From the NCBI RefSeq assembly GCF_001522545.3, contig NC_031773.1, forward strand, positions 39,395,669 through 39,459,668: a stretch of 64,000 nucleotides of DNA. The letters are read 5' to 3'. The position numbers and the translations under genes are program-made. This DNA is from Parus major. Taxonomy: Eukaryota > Chordata > Aves > Passeriformes > Paridae. The notes under the pieces were generated by a model that was not told the origin of the DNA, did not search any database, and saw nothing but the letters and a program-made list of their open reading frames with translations. Below are positions 9,301 to 24,300 of the stretch, in pieces (within the stretch, counting starts at the first letter, position 1; each line of letters begins with the position of its first letter).

Positions 9301-12300
9301 TTTAGCTTTACTGAACAAAATTCCCCTTGGAACGATTTTAATATTATGAGTACATACCAGTGCAATTAAAGGGAGATTGTTCATGCTATTGTTCAGCTAT
9401 GTTTCTGTTTTCTGCCTGTACTTTGAATGGTTTCATAACTAATTTTCATCTTTGATAGTAGTACGGATCTTGGAGAGGAAGGTGGCAGCTGTTTGGGTCA
9501 GTACCAAGATACTGACTTTCTGAAGGTATGCATCTCTTAGTATGTGGCCAAATCTACATTACTCATGCAAGTGTCTTGTTGTTTATTTTGATCCAGACAT
9601 GGCTCAGTTTCTCATTTAAATTTAGGCATTCACAAAATTGGATTGTTGGAAAGTCAAGAAGATGGGTGAGATTGGAGAGAGGGTGTTTTGTGTTGTTCTG
9701 GGTTTTGTACAATATTCATTTAAGTTAATTTGTTGTGCAGAAACGCCAGGCTGCAATAGAAGATGAGTTACAGAAAGAAGAGGAAGCTTGGAGAAACAAA
9801 ATGAGGCAACATGAGGTAAGGTTGTACAATGAGCTTTTGTCAAAAGGCTCTGAGGTTACTGTTATATATTTGAGAATTAATGTTACCCTGTTATCATGGA
9901 ACTGTTAATATACCAGATTGTGTTTTTTAATGATAAATATGTGCCAATACCTGTCCCATTTTAAAAGTGGTTGAAGTCTATCCTAATTGTTTTGGCCTAG
10001 GAATTGATCATGAAGCTACAGTTGCAAATGGAAGAGGAGAAAAAGGCCTTGGAAGATCAGAAAGCAAAAGAAAGACAACAACTGGCTGAACAACAGAATA
10101 TAGCAGCTGTGAAAATCCAAGCTAGATTTAGAGCATTTTTAGTCCGTAAAAAATACGGTCCCATTTTAAAACAATGGAAATATGAAATGAGAAAGAAGCA
10201 GAAAATGCTAGAGGAAGTAGAGAGAGAAATGAAAGAAAGAGAGGAAAAACTGAACAGGCAAATGGAAGAAAACAGGTTAAAGAGAAAAGAGGAAAGAAAG
10301 AGACAAGAAGAACTTGAAAGACAAGAATATTTGAAGCAAGTGAGGAGGCATGAAGAATATGAGAAAAAGAAAGAAAGCCTGAGATTGGAAAGAGAAAAAC
10401 AATTGCAAATAAGAGAAGAACAAAGAAAATTAGAACAAAAAAGAGCAAAAGCTGTGATGAGTGAAAATGCAAAGAATAACACAGAAAACATAAAAAAGGA
10501 TAAAAAGACAGAAAATATGAAAGTAATAAGAGAAGACAAGGAGGAACTAAATAAACAAGTAGAGAAACCAAAAGAAAAACACGCTGAAATGACGGATGAA
10601 ACAAATAATTGGATGATTCCAGCAGAAAGAAATTTGACACCAAGTGTGCTAGGCTCTGAGAAGGAACACTCTTCTCAAGTGAATAATGAGAACTTACACA
10701 TAAATTCAGTAACACAAGTAGAAGAAAATTACTCACAAACAAGTTATCTTGATAAAGCTTCAAATGGTCACATTTCAAAAGATGAATCTCTTAACTCTGA
10801 TAAAGCTTCAAATGGTCACATTTCAAAAGATGAATCTCTTAACTTCGGTGCTAGTGACATGGTAGAAAATAAGGCAAACTGCATATGCAGCAGCCCACCA
10901 AATGTCCAGCCAAATGCTAATAACAGAGAAATTAAAGATAGATTTTCTCAGTGTGAAACTATGAAGAAAACTTTATTTCTGATGGAAAATGCTAGTCAGG
11001 AAATCAGAGACACCTGGGACAGTAGTAAAGATGTAGCAGATTCTTCTAGTAAAGTAATTTTTCCTGATGATATTGAAAAGAAGAGAATAAACTGGATGAA
11101 CACATGCAAGTCTTGGTTTAAAATATATGATGAAAACCAAAGAAAGCAAGCAACTATAAGAAAAAGACTAAGGAAAAGTTCAATTAGCAAGATGCCTCCA
11201 ATAAGTACAGAAAAGATAATTCATAGTGGCCCTTGGAGTACGTTGCAGCAGGTAACTATATGAAAGTTTGAGAATTAAATGGGAAGACATGCTATCACTT
11301 TTTTTTGTTATTTTCTGTTTTGGTATGTTGGCAGAATGCTATTTATTGTTGAGCAGAAAATATGTATCGTTACAGTTCCTATGCCCAGGAACATATAAAT
11401 AAAATATAATATTTTTATAAATATTATATTATTTATATATAATATAAATTATTAAAAGGCAAGGGCTCTTACTTTCTGCTAAATTAACAAGGTTTTGCCT
11501 TTGTATAAAGGCCCACATTTGAGCTCCTGCTCAACTAGCCCCTTCAGAGTTTTGAGTGGAATAATCTCTTCTAGAAACAAGACATTACTGATCAGCTTAG
11601 AGATAGTGTTTTGCCATAAGGGACATCTCCTGGTTGCCAGGACTTATTTTTCTTTCCACTGAATAACTTACCTTTGTATGGTTGCTCTGTGCTCTTGTCT
11701 TGATATCCATTCTGAGATGGCTTACTAGGCTAGACACACTTCTAGGCTGAACTAGTTTTGTCTGTGCTACACTCGTTATTTATGAGACTGTGACTATTGT
11801 TTTCATGTTAGTTTCTCCCATAGAACAGATCAAACCTATCATTGCCATTCTTTTCTATATTAAAAGATTACCATTAGTTGCTTGCATTTTATGCAGAATT
11901 AGTAGACTGTAGTTTCATTCTCTTTTTTCATCTTAAGGAAAATTACCATAATATGATGTTGTGCAATGAATGTTCAATATACAAATATTAGTTTTATTTG
12001 TCAATAAATGCATGTAGGTCACAACGCTTACACTCGAAGATTTGCCAGCTTGTAGCCTCTCAACCTTATCTGAGTGTTCAAATCTTCAAGTTTTGACTCT
12101 GAGGCGCTGTGGACTGATTGCACTGGAAGGACTAAGTAACTGCAAAGACCTGAAGTATATCAATGTGGAGGTACCAAGCATTTTTGATTCTTTGTTATAA
12201 CATGGGGAGAACTGGCAGTTTTGCTCCTTAGTTGATTGTGTAATTGTGTCCAACTGAATATATAACTTTTAGCCTTAAGAGCATAGGAATAGCAGTGAAA

Positions 12301-15300
12301 TACTCCCAAATGTGAACATAGTTATACCAGCAGATTTACAGTGAAAATAACCCAAAACAACACACTGCAAATGATTCAACCTATACTAAGAAAATATTAG
12401 TCTAAATTAGCATAAGTACAGGTCTTCATTACCTCAGTGTCTGATTGATGAGTGGGCAGGTGCTGTTCACCATAGCAGGTGCTCAGCTTGAGCAAGAATA
12501 GGTACAAGAAAGAGTCTTTGCAACATACACCCTGTATATTAATTAAAATTAGTAGCATATATGCTCAAGGAATAGTACTTATAGTGGGTTATCCTAGAGG
12601 CCTAATGTTTAGGTATTCTGCACAGTGTCTTACATGGCCCTGTTTAATGACTAAAGAAAATCTTTTCTTTGTAATACATATTTGTTTCAGAACTTGGAAA
12701 TTTACATAAAACAGCTTTGTTCACACTTTTCTTTTAATGTGTTTCAACAACACCATTTCCCAGATGAAAAGACAAAGCACAGCAAATAGTGAAAGAGAAA
12801 TCTGAGGAAGCATTATTAAAATGGCCTGGGGAAGGGGACGTTTAAGAAGCAGGATCCCTTGGAGGAAGAATATTAGCTTAGAACAATGTTAATGTTTCTG
12901 ACCAAAGTACCTCTAAATGCAGACTTTTGCTATTAGTAAGTAGGATTCCAGCAAAATTACAGCTGTCTTCATTAGCATCTAGTACATATGATGTTTCTAT
13001 GGAGTTTTTATTTCATTCTCCCAGGGCTTTGAGAGGGAGAAAAATATATGTGGAAGAGACTGCTTTGTTCTTAACTTCTTTTTGTGCTTTTTTTTCCCAG
13101 CTTTGGGCATTTTCAGAGCCAGAATGAAGTTCAAGATATATTCTTGTTCTATTTCAGCAGGACACAAAAAGGTCATTTCTAGGACATTTTTTTTTTTTTT
13201 TTTAATTAATGGAAAAATAGGGATGCCCTTACTCCTAGCTAAGAGTTTAGGATAAAACAATAAGCAATTAAGACAATCTGCTATATTTTTTTTAGTTCTG
13301 ATACTTCACTTCCAATTCTATTTAATATTTTCATTTTCTTTTATTGCAGGAGAACAACATTCAGGTAATTGACTGTGAAAATCTGGAAAATCTCTGTATT
13401 CTCATTCTGAATAAGAACAGTCTTTCATCAGTTTGTGGATTAGATGGATGCAAAAATCTCCAAAATCTTGAACTCTCCTACAATAGAATCACTCGAATTG
13501 GTAAGAAAATTATTCCAATTTGTATAACAATATTTATGCAGTTTTCATTCTGAATTATACACCACTTGGATTCAGAGAGTCAGCTGCTAAACCTAAGGAG
13601 ACAGACTTGAGAAAAAACCTGCATCTTAAAGCATGGCTTAGCTACTGCCATGTATTTAACTAGCAGGTATGTAACTATTGTCAGCCAAAGAGAATTAAAA
13701 TTGTTCTGAAAAGGCCACTAACTTTATCTGCACTAAGTCAGCTGGAAAATGTGAGTAGTCTGAGTTCAACTTATCTACAGACATAATGAAAGCAAAGCCT
13801 AGCCATGCAACTGCAGGGAATTCCAGTGTTCCTGACTGACACAGTAAGTATTTATATAGAAATTGTGTTGTCTGTCTTGAGTCTTCTGGACAATAGGAAA
13901 ATAATTAAAAACAATGATTAAGCTTGTAGATGAAACACATGCATGTAAGACTTGCAAATAAAGTGTATCTCCAATGTTAAAAAAGATTGTTAAATAAACT
14001 ATGAACATGGATAATACAGTTCCATGATAAACAGCAAGGGTGTAGCAAAGAGAAAATGGGAAAGCTTAAAAAAAAATCTGTAGATGTAGAGACTTTGATG
14101 AAGATATTATCAATATTTTTGCTACTATGTGTAAATGTTAGTACTTATGAAGAAAATCTTTATTAAGTGAGAATAGAAGTGCTGGGAAGTCAATGTTTAC
14201 TGTAAAAGTGTATCAGTACTCTAAGGAGGAATGGTAAAATAAAATGGTTAAAAAGTTTCATCTGTATTGCTGTGGCAAATAGTGCTTGATAAGATCCTTA
14301 TTCAGATTGATCTCATTTGATAAAAATGTCTGCAAGACTACTGTAAGAATCATGTATAACATCGTTACAGTGGATGACATTTAAGAATGTGACATCTGTG
14401 TGGAGTGTGGTAACTTCATACAGGCCAAGTGGAGGAAAATCCTCTGGTACTTTCTCTTTAGTGCAGTGCACTGCTACAATGACTGAGTCTCTAATGAATT
14501 TAAAGTGGGTAAATAAACGTTCACAAAACTCATCTTCAAATGTGGTTTTTTTTCCACTCTGGAATTACTTTGAGTATTTTAGGTTAAAACAGATGCATAA
14601 AACAGGATATATTTCATATCATAACATATGGAATAGTTGCACAGAATGCATAAAAATGGATTTGTGGGTTAGCATATCCCTTCCATCTGTAAATCTTGCA
14701 GGATGTCCCTTAGCAATTTTGGAAGCCCCAGTACGGTGTAGTAAAGCTTATTTACGTTTGTAATATTTAAGTGCTAATGACTTATTGTAGGAAATTTCTG
14801 GCATACTATTAATTCTCTTCTTACTTTTTTCTCTTGTCATTGAAATATAGCATTGGTAGGGGAAAAATTAGATTTACCAAAAACCCCTTAAAAATAGCAG
14901 GAAGAGAAATAGTGTCAATTATGCTTTTTCCCTTAGGAATGCATGATCACAAATTAAGTAATTGTGACAGCAACACACCAAAGTTGAGTGCATATGTTTG
15001 TATTTTGAGGATGAATGCCTTGTTTAAAAATTTTCATGCACAAAAAGTAGCATTTTAACTCAAATCCTTGAATATACTTCTGTAGGGTGTCTATATTGCC
15101 ATAAAATGCTAGGTAAAATCCTGGCAGCTCTAAGAATAGCAATGCATAACCATGGATGGTCATGGTCATAAATGCTACTTTCAATATACTATTTTTAAGA
15201 CAGAAGTGACTTCAGAACTGCATCAATAGCTCACAGAGTCCCTAGCTAACAGACTTCGGCTGCACTTTGCAAATTGCTGAGAACTTACCTAAAACTTCTC

Positions 15301-18300
15301 CTTGAATCTTGCTAAAACCATGTATTTGTCAACAAAATGCTTTTCCTGTGACTGCTATAACTTATGTTTGTTGCAACATATGTAAAATGCACAGTATCTT
15401 CTGGAAATGTGCAGAAGATTTTCATGTTTATATTTAATTTTGCATGTGGGCAGAAGAACCAGTAAAATACCATCTGCTTGTATTGCATTATTCTCTCTTG
15501 TGTATTTTCTGTTGAACTGCATTTGATAATTCCAGAATGTTCTGAATGCCGAGCGGGTGAGGAGGAGTAAAAAAGAGATGCTTTGTGCGGCATGCAGAGA
15601 AGGAAATTTCCAGATTCTTTTTCACCTCCTTGCCTTTTCTTATTGTGTATGCAGTCTCTCTTCTCGGTCCCACTCCAGGCTCAAAGAGTGCTTTTAAAGT
15701 TTCCAGTACTGCTAAGCTGGTAACTGAAAAGTGGAGATTTAAGAGCTGCTCTTGTGAGAAAATCTTGGGAACCAACACACGAAAACACGAGTGTTTCTGA
15801 GACCACTAGATGGTGCTGGTTCCTTTTTTATTTGTATCCAAGCACGAAAATAAAATACAGGCTCTTGTAATCAGGGTAGTATGTCATGGGCATGTTTGAA
15901 ATTTTTCAGAATAATTAAAGATTTGTATATTTATTTTATAAAGCACAGTTTTGAAGTTACATTATAAGACATGGGTGTTATATTTAAGATAATATCACTT
16001 TAATGTCAGACAATTGCATTCTTTTCACTATGCTTTCCATTTTTAAATTAAAATTATTGGAATGCTTATATTGGGATTTTTTTTTTTTTAATTTACTGCT
16101 GTTTTGCTATTTAATTTTAATTGCTTCAGTTTTCTTCTTATAGTTTGTTTTCATTTTTAAGTCTGCTTCTGTATTATCAATAGTCTATGGATTGCAAAAT
16201 GATCTCTGGTTTCATAATCTAGTATGTTTTCAGAGGATAGTCACAAAGAGATTCACTGCTGTAAAGCTCATCTAGCTTCCTTTGGGGAACTTGTGAAATT
16301 TTGGGTCAGGTAAAGATGAGACAAAGTGTTCCCTCAAATAATCCTAAATTAACTAAGTCATCTAAGGATACGTGAAACAGAAGTAAAATCAGAAATTCCT
16401 TATTTTAGCTACATTTAATGAAGGGTGTGCCCTCAAAGGAATTTTTTACTACAGAGATACAGAAAAGCTGCTCGGACCTGTAGCGAGTTAGATGGATCAG
16501 TGCCATTGCATGTGTAATACTATGGAAAGACAATGTAATTTTTGCTGTTGTAAGGATTACTTGGGTTACATTCTGTGAAAGAAACAGATGCTGATGGGAA
16601 TTGCTTTGCATTTCTTTTCTGCATAGAGATTGCATGCTTTTTAATGTAGATGGAATGAGTAAGTTTGTTGAGAGTGGAATGGCTATAGTAGTATAGCTTT
16701 GTTCTCAAAGGCACTACATTTTCTTTATAAATTTCTTCATTAAAAATATTGGGTCATAATTCCTTAAAGAAGACTAATTTAAATAATACTGGTAGTACTG
16801 GCCTAAGTTTTAATACAGTTTTTTCTATCCTTGCTGATACATTAACAACAAAACTTTAAAAAAATGAAATAATAAAAATTAACCTTTAAACATAGTGTTT
16901 TCATTCTGATGGATGATTTTAAGAGGTCTGTTAGCTTTTCACAGAGTTCAGAGCAGTTGTAAAGTGGTTAAAGCATAGTAAGTACAGTTTATCATTTAAA
17001 GAATGTTCTCTAACAGAAGTACCAAAGAGAGTATGAACTGTTATTATTGCTTGATTAACAGGATCAAAAATTCGTGAACCTTATGCCCCATATATGTGAT
17101 AGGGTCAAAATACAGTAATTCTTTTTAAACCCTATACAGAAGTAATATTAATTTTTACGTCAGAGAATGTACAGAAATTTCAGAGTTTTCTTACTACTTG
17201 ACTAACAAGAGATTTTATTTCACTGTGTCTTAAATCTTGAATTTTCAGGTGGTCTGGAGTCACTGAAAAATCTCCAACAATTAATTGTGGACCATAATCA
17301 GTTAATCAGCACAAAAGGTCTTTGTGAGGTACCTACTCTCATTCACCTAGACTGCTCTTTCAATCATCTCACACAAGTTGAAGGCATTGAGAATTGTGGC
17401 CTACTTCAAGTTCTGAAGTTGCAAGGCAATAATCTCCAGGAGGTAAAAGCTTTGAATTTAGTGGCTGTTGTGCATACATCTTTGCTAACAGTCATATTTT
17501 TCAGCATTCTGAGTATGTGCTCTTTGATTGGCGTGGGATGTTTCAGGCTCTGGGGTAAGATTTTTTTTTTTCCCTTATCAGAGAGTGATTTTTCAAAGAT
17601 ACAAATGGCTAGCAGTTAATTGTTTTCTTACTCGCAAGGCCTTAACTCTCAGTGATTCTGGTTCCTCCTTCATTTATAGCATCTAGTTTTTTGGTTTGTA
17701 TTATGTAGTTCTGATTTTGTTGAAAATGTAACAAACGATTATTTTTCCTTATAGGTCCTGTTATAATAGTAAAATAATTATATCAGTCTGGTAATAATTA
17801 TACCATTTTCATTACATATAAGTAATTACTTCTTACTGTTACTTTTATGTAATGATAGTATCATTATTGTCCCCCTGATGATAATCATGCTTATTTAATG
17901 TATGTTGATTCTCCAAAACTTGAAATTTGTGCTGCAGCATTTAAAATAGGAAAGTTGTTTGGCAACTCTATGCTTAATCGTATTTTCTAACAGTTATTCT
18001 CCTATGAATTCAAGAGATGAAAAGCATTTTCAATAAGCAGCAAATAACTGCATGAATAAGTGAGGCTGTGACTCTTGGGCTCTTGATTATTTTTTTCTTT
18101 CATTTTTTATATTGGCTATTCAGATGTGATAGAAAAAATGAAAAAGTATTTACCACCTGATATCTAGAGATTATGTGTGGCAGCTGGTACTTACTTAATA
18201 AGGAAATGATACATATATTCAAAATGTTGCTTGTATTTAGTAATGATTTATGAAAAGCATCTGGTAAGCATTCCATTGTTCTTTCTCTAATTTATATTAA

Positions 18301-21300
18301 TCTTAAATAACCATCTCCTTTCTATTTAGCTTCCAAGACTGGAAAATCATGTTCTCTTAAGAGAACTATATTTGGATGACAATAGCATTTCTTCTCTGAG
18401 AATGCTTTCTTTATATTGGTTGCCTCTATTGCAGATTCTTTTGCTGTCTCAAAATAGGTAAGTAAGAAATATTCTTCCGCTTACAGAATTGATCCAGAGG
18501 AATTTACTAACATAACACTTGTCTGAAAAGTATAATTCTCAGTATGGTTCAAATTTCACTATCTTTTTGGGATATTCTTTAAAAATAAAAATATGTGGTT
18601 AGTATGTAATTATATTGGCTACCTCTATCTAAGAAAATTTGGAACAGCATTAACTATGTAAATTAATTTTTTTCTTTTAGATGTTATGTGAAAATAATTC
18701 TTGAGCATTGTGGCATTATTAAAACCATGGTGGGTTTCTTTCTTTCTTTAGCAATTGTTTCTAGAATATGTCTGTCAAACTTCATACTTCACAGCTAGCT
18801 TATTCAAAACAGACTTTGAAGACTATGTTAAGGGCAAGTACTAGAGTTAGAAAGGAAAAATAAGAATGTTTTTTATTTTACATAATAAAATAATACCCTC
18901 CAAAACAAGTATATTTGCTTTACTTTTTCACTCTTATGGTTCTGTTTAAAAGGTATAAAACCAAGAAGGATCAAGACAAGCAGCATAAAACTGTATCATG
19001 CATTCAAGTCCTCTGTCATTAGTTTTCTGTTTGTTTTCTAAGATAATCTATGCATCTTTAGTGGTAGAATGACCAGATATCCTGAATTAAAAATCTTTAT
19101 GTTCCACACCCCCCTTTTTCTCAATTTAAATTCTGCTATAAATATATATATATATAACATTTATTAGAACTTTCAATATGTTAATAGGAAAATTAATATT
19201 AAATTAATATCCATTATTTTTCTATTCTATGATCATTTTGTTCTGAATAAGACTGATCTCAGCTTAACAAACATAATACTACGTACCATATATAGAAATG
19301 CACTCTCAACTGATTACTTCACTCTCCTGTTAGTGAATAGATGTTTTTAAATGGTGATTCATCTTCCATTTTTAGCTGCTTGCTTTGAGACTAATCATAG
19401 CCTAAAAGTGCCCGTTCATCTTCATTGACTAGAAAAAAAATCAAAACAACCACCTCATGTGTAGGTGTCGGCATCGGAACAGGAGAATCCCATCCTATGT
19501 GACATTAGTTCAGCAGAGCCAATTGTGTCTGGGAGCCTGTGGGAAAAAGGATGTGTGAGACTGAGTCCTGTTATTATAAGCTATGTCCTTAATGGAAATT
19601 GAATATTATTTAAGTATATACAACCTATATTTTTATATAACTTTTCAGATTGTTTTCATAACATCTCTAGTGAAGTACTATTCACGGAGACTCTTGGATG
19701 TAAATAAAATATCTACAGACTCTAATCTTCAAGTTCTTGCTCATGCTTCTAGGGTTTTGGATTTTTTGTTCCCTTATTAATTCTTCTGGAGTTTGGAGAA
19801 AGTGCTTCCTGCCTGTGATTAAGCAAGACCATTGTATGTTAAGCATTAGATTTTGAGTCACACTGCTTGATTTAATTCTTGTTCTTAGCTATTTTTTTTC
19901 TTTGTCCTGTTTAGCTTTTTTCGTGGAACGCACAATAATGTGGCTCTATATTCTTGTACGTTCCTCTTTTTCCTCTAGTGTACTATCCTGTGTGTAATAA
20001 AGTGTTTGCAAAACTCGTTGAAGATCTCATATGCCTGTTAGAGACTTGTGAGGACAGTCTCATCTTGAATGCAGCCTCTGGATTTAGGTTGTGCTGGACT
20101 GGCCGTGTAGATGTACCTTAAGTCACTTGCTTAACCCATTGTCTTACAGTTTTTAATATCCCTTTTAGCGCTTGCTCTGTTTTCCAGTAGCCAAGCAGTG
20201 TTTGGTCTGCTGAGTTCCTTTTGCTGGGCTGTGAGAAAGGACATATTTTTGGATCAACAGGCTGGATGTACTAAAAATAAGTATACATTTTGCCCCCAAA
20301 CAATTCCCCTTATTTCCATGATGTGTCTGTAGCTTACATCAAATCTTTCAGACAAACAGGACAAGATAGCCTTAAATTCATATTAAAAGCCTCAAAATTC
20401 CTGACATTTCAGTAGCCTGCTCTGTTACACTCACTTTATGTACACTTATAAGCAGCTCCATATGTGTGTGCTATAGCATAAGTAACTCGATGTTCTATAG
20501 AAACAGTGAATGTAATGGAGTAAGCTGTTGAAAGAAAAGCTGTTTCTTTGCTTTTATCCTACAGCCAGTGCAATTTTGTGAATTTTTTCCAAGTGTGCAC
20601 TGAGTGCCATTTCCTCTTTACTGACTGCAGGAAGCCAATATAATGATAATGCTATGAATCTGTATTCTTTCTGAAAGTGAGGTACTGTGAAAAGAAAATT
20701 CTTACACTAATTTACAAGACATTTTTATTCCTGAGATGCTTTGTCTGCATCATAAATCAGAAATTATCAAAGGTAAAACTCAAAAAAATATTTTTTTTAA
20801 ATTGTTTTAAACCTACAGTGTAACAAGGAAGTGAAACAGGTAGTGGTTAACTCCCTCAAATAGAAAAAAGACAGCTATTTCACCACTGCTGCTTTTATTA
20901 AGTGTTTTATTGTGGCTTTTACATACGAAGCATATTCTTGATTAATGCACGATCGACCAAAGACAATGATGAATTTCTTCTTGACTTGGTTTCTGCAGAG
21001 CTGGGACTATGAAAATCCATGCTCTATTTTGTAGCAGCTGAGGAGACAATTGTTAAGTTAGTTTTAAAAAGAGACATATTCTTTTTTCTTTTGTGGTGGA
21101 TAAAGATTTAGGTGTAGGAGAAAGCAACCTCGTCCGTGTATAAGGTTAATAAATTTTTAATATGTGTTAAGAGTTCATGTAGCATTTACATTTACATGTA
21201 ATCCCATTTAACTATGTAACTTACTAGTTAATGTCTTTTTAACTTAAAAGTTTTACAGTGAGATGCTAAATGTGCTGTTCAGGTAGACATTCTTTTTCAA

Positions 21301-24300
21301 CTTCAAAATTGACAAAATCCCTCCTGAGATTTCTGTTTTAATGTGGTATTAATAAGACAAAGTTATGTTTTTTGCTATCTTTTGCCTTTCAGTAAGATAA
21401 CCTAAGTGAGATGGATAAAAATTTAATGCAGTCACCTGAAAAAGTTCTTTTTTTATTTTGGGAAAATGGTTTGGCCACAATCAAATTTGTTGTGAACATG
21501 TTGCTCCCATGTTTTTGCATCTAGATGAATGGTATTCCTAAAAGGCTTATATTGGAAGTGATAAAAATTTGGTCAAGTTCTTTCTTAGCATGCATTGTTC
21601 TCTCAAATATATATCATCTGTATTTTAACTGAATTTCTCAGATGTGAGAGTTGAGTTCCTTGCAAGCCGTGCTGTTTTGAGAATTTGACTGCTTTTCCAG
21701 AATTATTGTGACAAATCTAAATGTCATTGGATGTTGAAATAAGTCATTAATGAGAAAAGCTATACTGATATATAGTGCTTTTCTTCATCCTATCCTTATC
21801 ACCCTAGATTTTTAAAATAATTTTTAGCAATTCTTTGCTGGTGATAGGTTTATCTCTAAGTATGTGGCATCATGGGTAATGTACTTGAAGTACTGCCTAC
21901 TAGAGTATTTATGAAGTGGCTGCCTGACTGATTTCCTATATTCTGTGAATTTGCCACTTATAAATATGGTGATTATTGCAAACTGAATTGTCTTTAATTT
22001 AAGGAATGAAAAAGAAATCTGGTCTTCACATGAAGATCTAGATTATGAGAAATTTATTTTAGTTATTTTGCCTTGCTTCCTGCTAATTGCTTAGTAACAT
22101 CAATGCTAATTTTTCTGGGGAAAAGCAGTTGCATGGTAGGATTTAGACCATCTTTAGCAGTAACTGTTATTCATGTTCAGAAACACAATCTTCATTTTCC
22201 CTGATATATACTTGCAACAATTCTTAAGTCTTGTTTTTTGATATAGTTAAAGAACATAAAGAACATAAACTCTATCTCTGACCTGTTCTGCTAGCGCCTT
22301 AAATGGGAGCAGAAAAAGGAAGCTATAGCTTTCTTTTTTGTGAATATCTTTTACTTTTGTGTCTTCTTTGTAATTTATATCTCTCTTATGCCCAGGGCTA
22401 ATGTGACAAGGTCAAGTAGTATTAAGTTTTCAGTAATGTCCTTTGTCTTTCTGGTTTGAATTTTCTTAGGAAAAAAATTAACAAAGAATGTCGGTAAAGG
22501 GAAAGCTATAGAATGACAGAGAAATGTTTTAACTCTCATAATGCCAACGGCAGGCAAGGACAGTCCAGTGGACAATTTCTAATTCACCACAGTATATGCT
22601 GATAAACATCCAGAGAACTCATGATATATAAAAACCCTGCATTATCTTTTGAACCTTATGCAAAATATTACTTTTTTTCTGTGTGTATATATATATATAT
22701 ATATGATCATGAATTTTCAGGTTTTTGCAGCCATAATACTAGCCAGTAATATCTATGATGATATTTGCTACAAATATTAAATATATTTATCTACTATTGA
22801 CTGATGATGAGAAACTAAAATGCTGAAATTTTTAGTACTATATACACATATTCATATAAGGCTTAATGCTTTATAGAGTCAATACTTTTTCATAGTTATT
22901 TGATTCCTTGGAAAACTTCCATAGCATGAAGAAAATAGATCTAAATAGGATTAGAACCAGGATGGCTTTACAATGTAGTTTGAGAAAGAAATGGAACTAT
23001 AGTGGCATGTACTCAGTTGGCTTTATATCTCTTTCTCTGAATTTACTCTTAAAATGTTATGTTGTCATATAGAAATACTTTCCAACTGAATGTGGAAATT
23101 ATTTTTTTTTGCTTTAAATTTGGTTGTTTTTTCAATAAGATTAAATAATCTAAAACCAACATTTAGTCCATAATTACTGCACCAGAGTAAAATTCAGCTC
23201 TGCCTTTCCATTGTAAAGCCTGTGCTGGAAACACAACAGTCATACATTTCAGCAACAAAGACGCATTTTTGTCTCTCAATAATTTTGAGTACATTTCATT
23301 TTTTTGTAGGGTCATATTTCAGGCAAAAATAATTCTGATTTATACCTTTCAAGGGCACTACACCCTGAGAAAATACTACTTTCTGTGACTAGCATTTACA
23401 AGCTGACCACATACAGTGCCATTTATGTACCATTCTCTTGTAATGATAGGGCCTTGCCCCTACAAGGATGAAACATGTTACCTAAACATGTATTTCTTTA
23501 AAAAATTTATAGTTGGTGTACTATATGCTTAAACATTCTAGTTTTAGTTGACAATTGTGATTCTTTGTATCTTGATTTTTACCTTTTCCTGCCTCTCATA
23601 CTTAACATAAATAAAGATTAACTTTAATCTGAAAATATTAGGCAATAGCCTGGCAGCTGAACAAAACATTCAATATTCATTCTTACATCAATGGAAGTTT
23701 TTAAGCAAAGAAATAACACTGAGCTTCAGTCCTTTAGTAGTAGCAATAACACACATCTTACAGTCTCAATCCCATTTCGTTGAATGTCAGCTCAGTTTCT
23801 TTACATTTACTCTTTAATACTGCAGACAAGAATTCTGTCCTGTCTTTAGTACTGCTTTACTGCACTATTGCTCACGAAAAGCTCTGATAATGCAAGAGGA
23901 GCCATTCCATAGCCAATTCCATAACTGTCTCAGTAATCAGCACCTATTTGATACAGTCGAACAGAAGTAGTAAGACAGATGAAGCATAAAAATATATTGC
24001 AGGATAGTGCAGCCTTGACCTGTTGAAAAACACATCCATGACAACAGTTATGCTAGTTTTAGGGTCTAGGAAGTAATGTGCTGATTGGAGAAGAGAAACA
24101 ACCTGTTAAGAAGTTTGAGCAATGAGGAAAGACAACAGAGACCAAGAAAATTTTATTTTTTCTCCAGAATCAGGACCTTCTATTAGTACCGTTCTAGTTA
24201 TGGTGCCTAAAGGAAAGCCAGCTGAGTTGTGTAAATTTTTTAAGACTTCAGATCTTCGCCACAAAATGCAGGGAACAGAATTAGATATTTATCAGATAAA

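Larger units (their letters stand above)
3397..9740 (+). other. LRRIQ1 introns between exons 2 and 7
   Basis: Introns 3397-4575, 4688-5643, 5715-6889, 6993-7654 and 7864-9740. All are AT-rich with GT-AG ends. I recognise no repeat family. The open frame at 7292-7591 has no splice context and lies in the intron before exon 6. Confidence 0.7.
11252..17248 (+). other. LRRIQ1 introns between exons 8 and 11
   Basis: Introns 11252-12017, 12171-13349 and 13501-17248. They contain a perfect AT inverted repeat at 11405-11428 and T-runs near 13186 and 16078. Otherwise nothing recognised. Confidence 0.7.

Noticed and set aside
10057..10778. Two long minus-strand open frames opposite LRRIQ1 exon 8
   Set aside because: They are shadows of the A-rich, Glu/Lys-coding sense strand and translate to Ser/Phe/Leu-rich nonsense.
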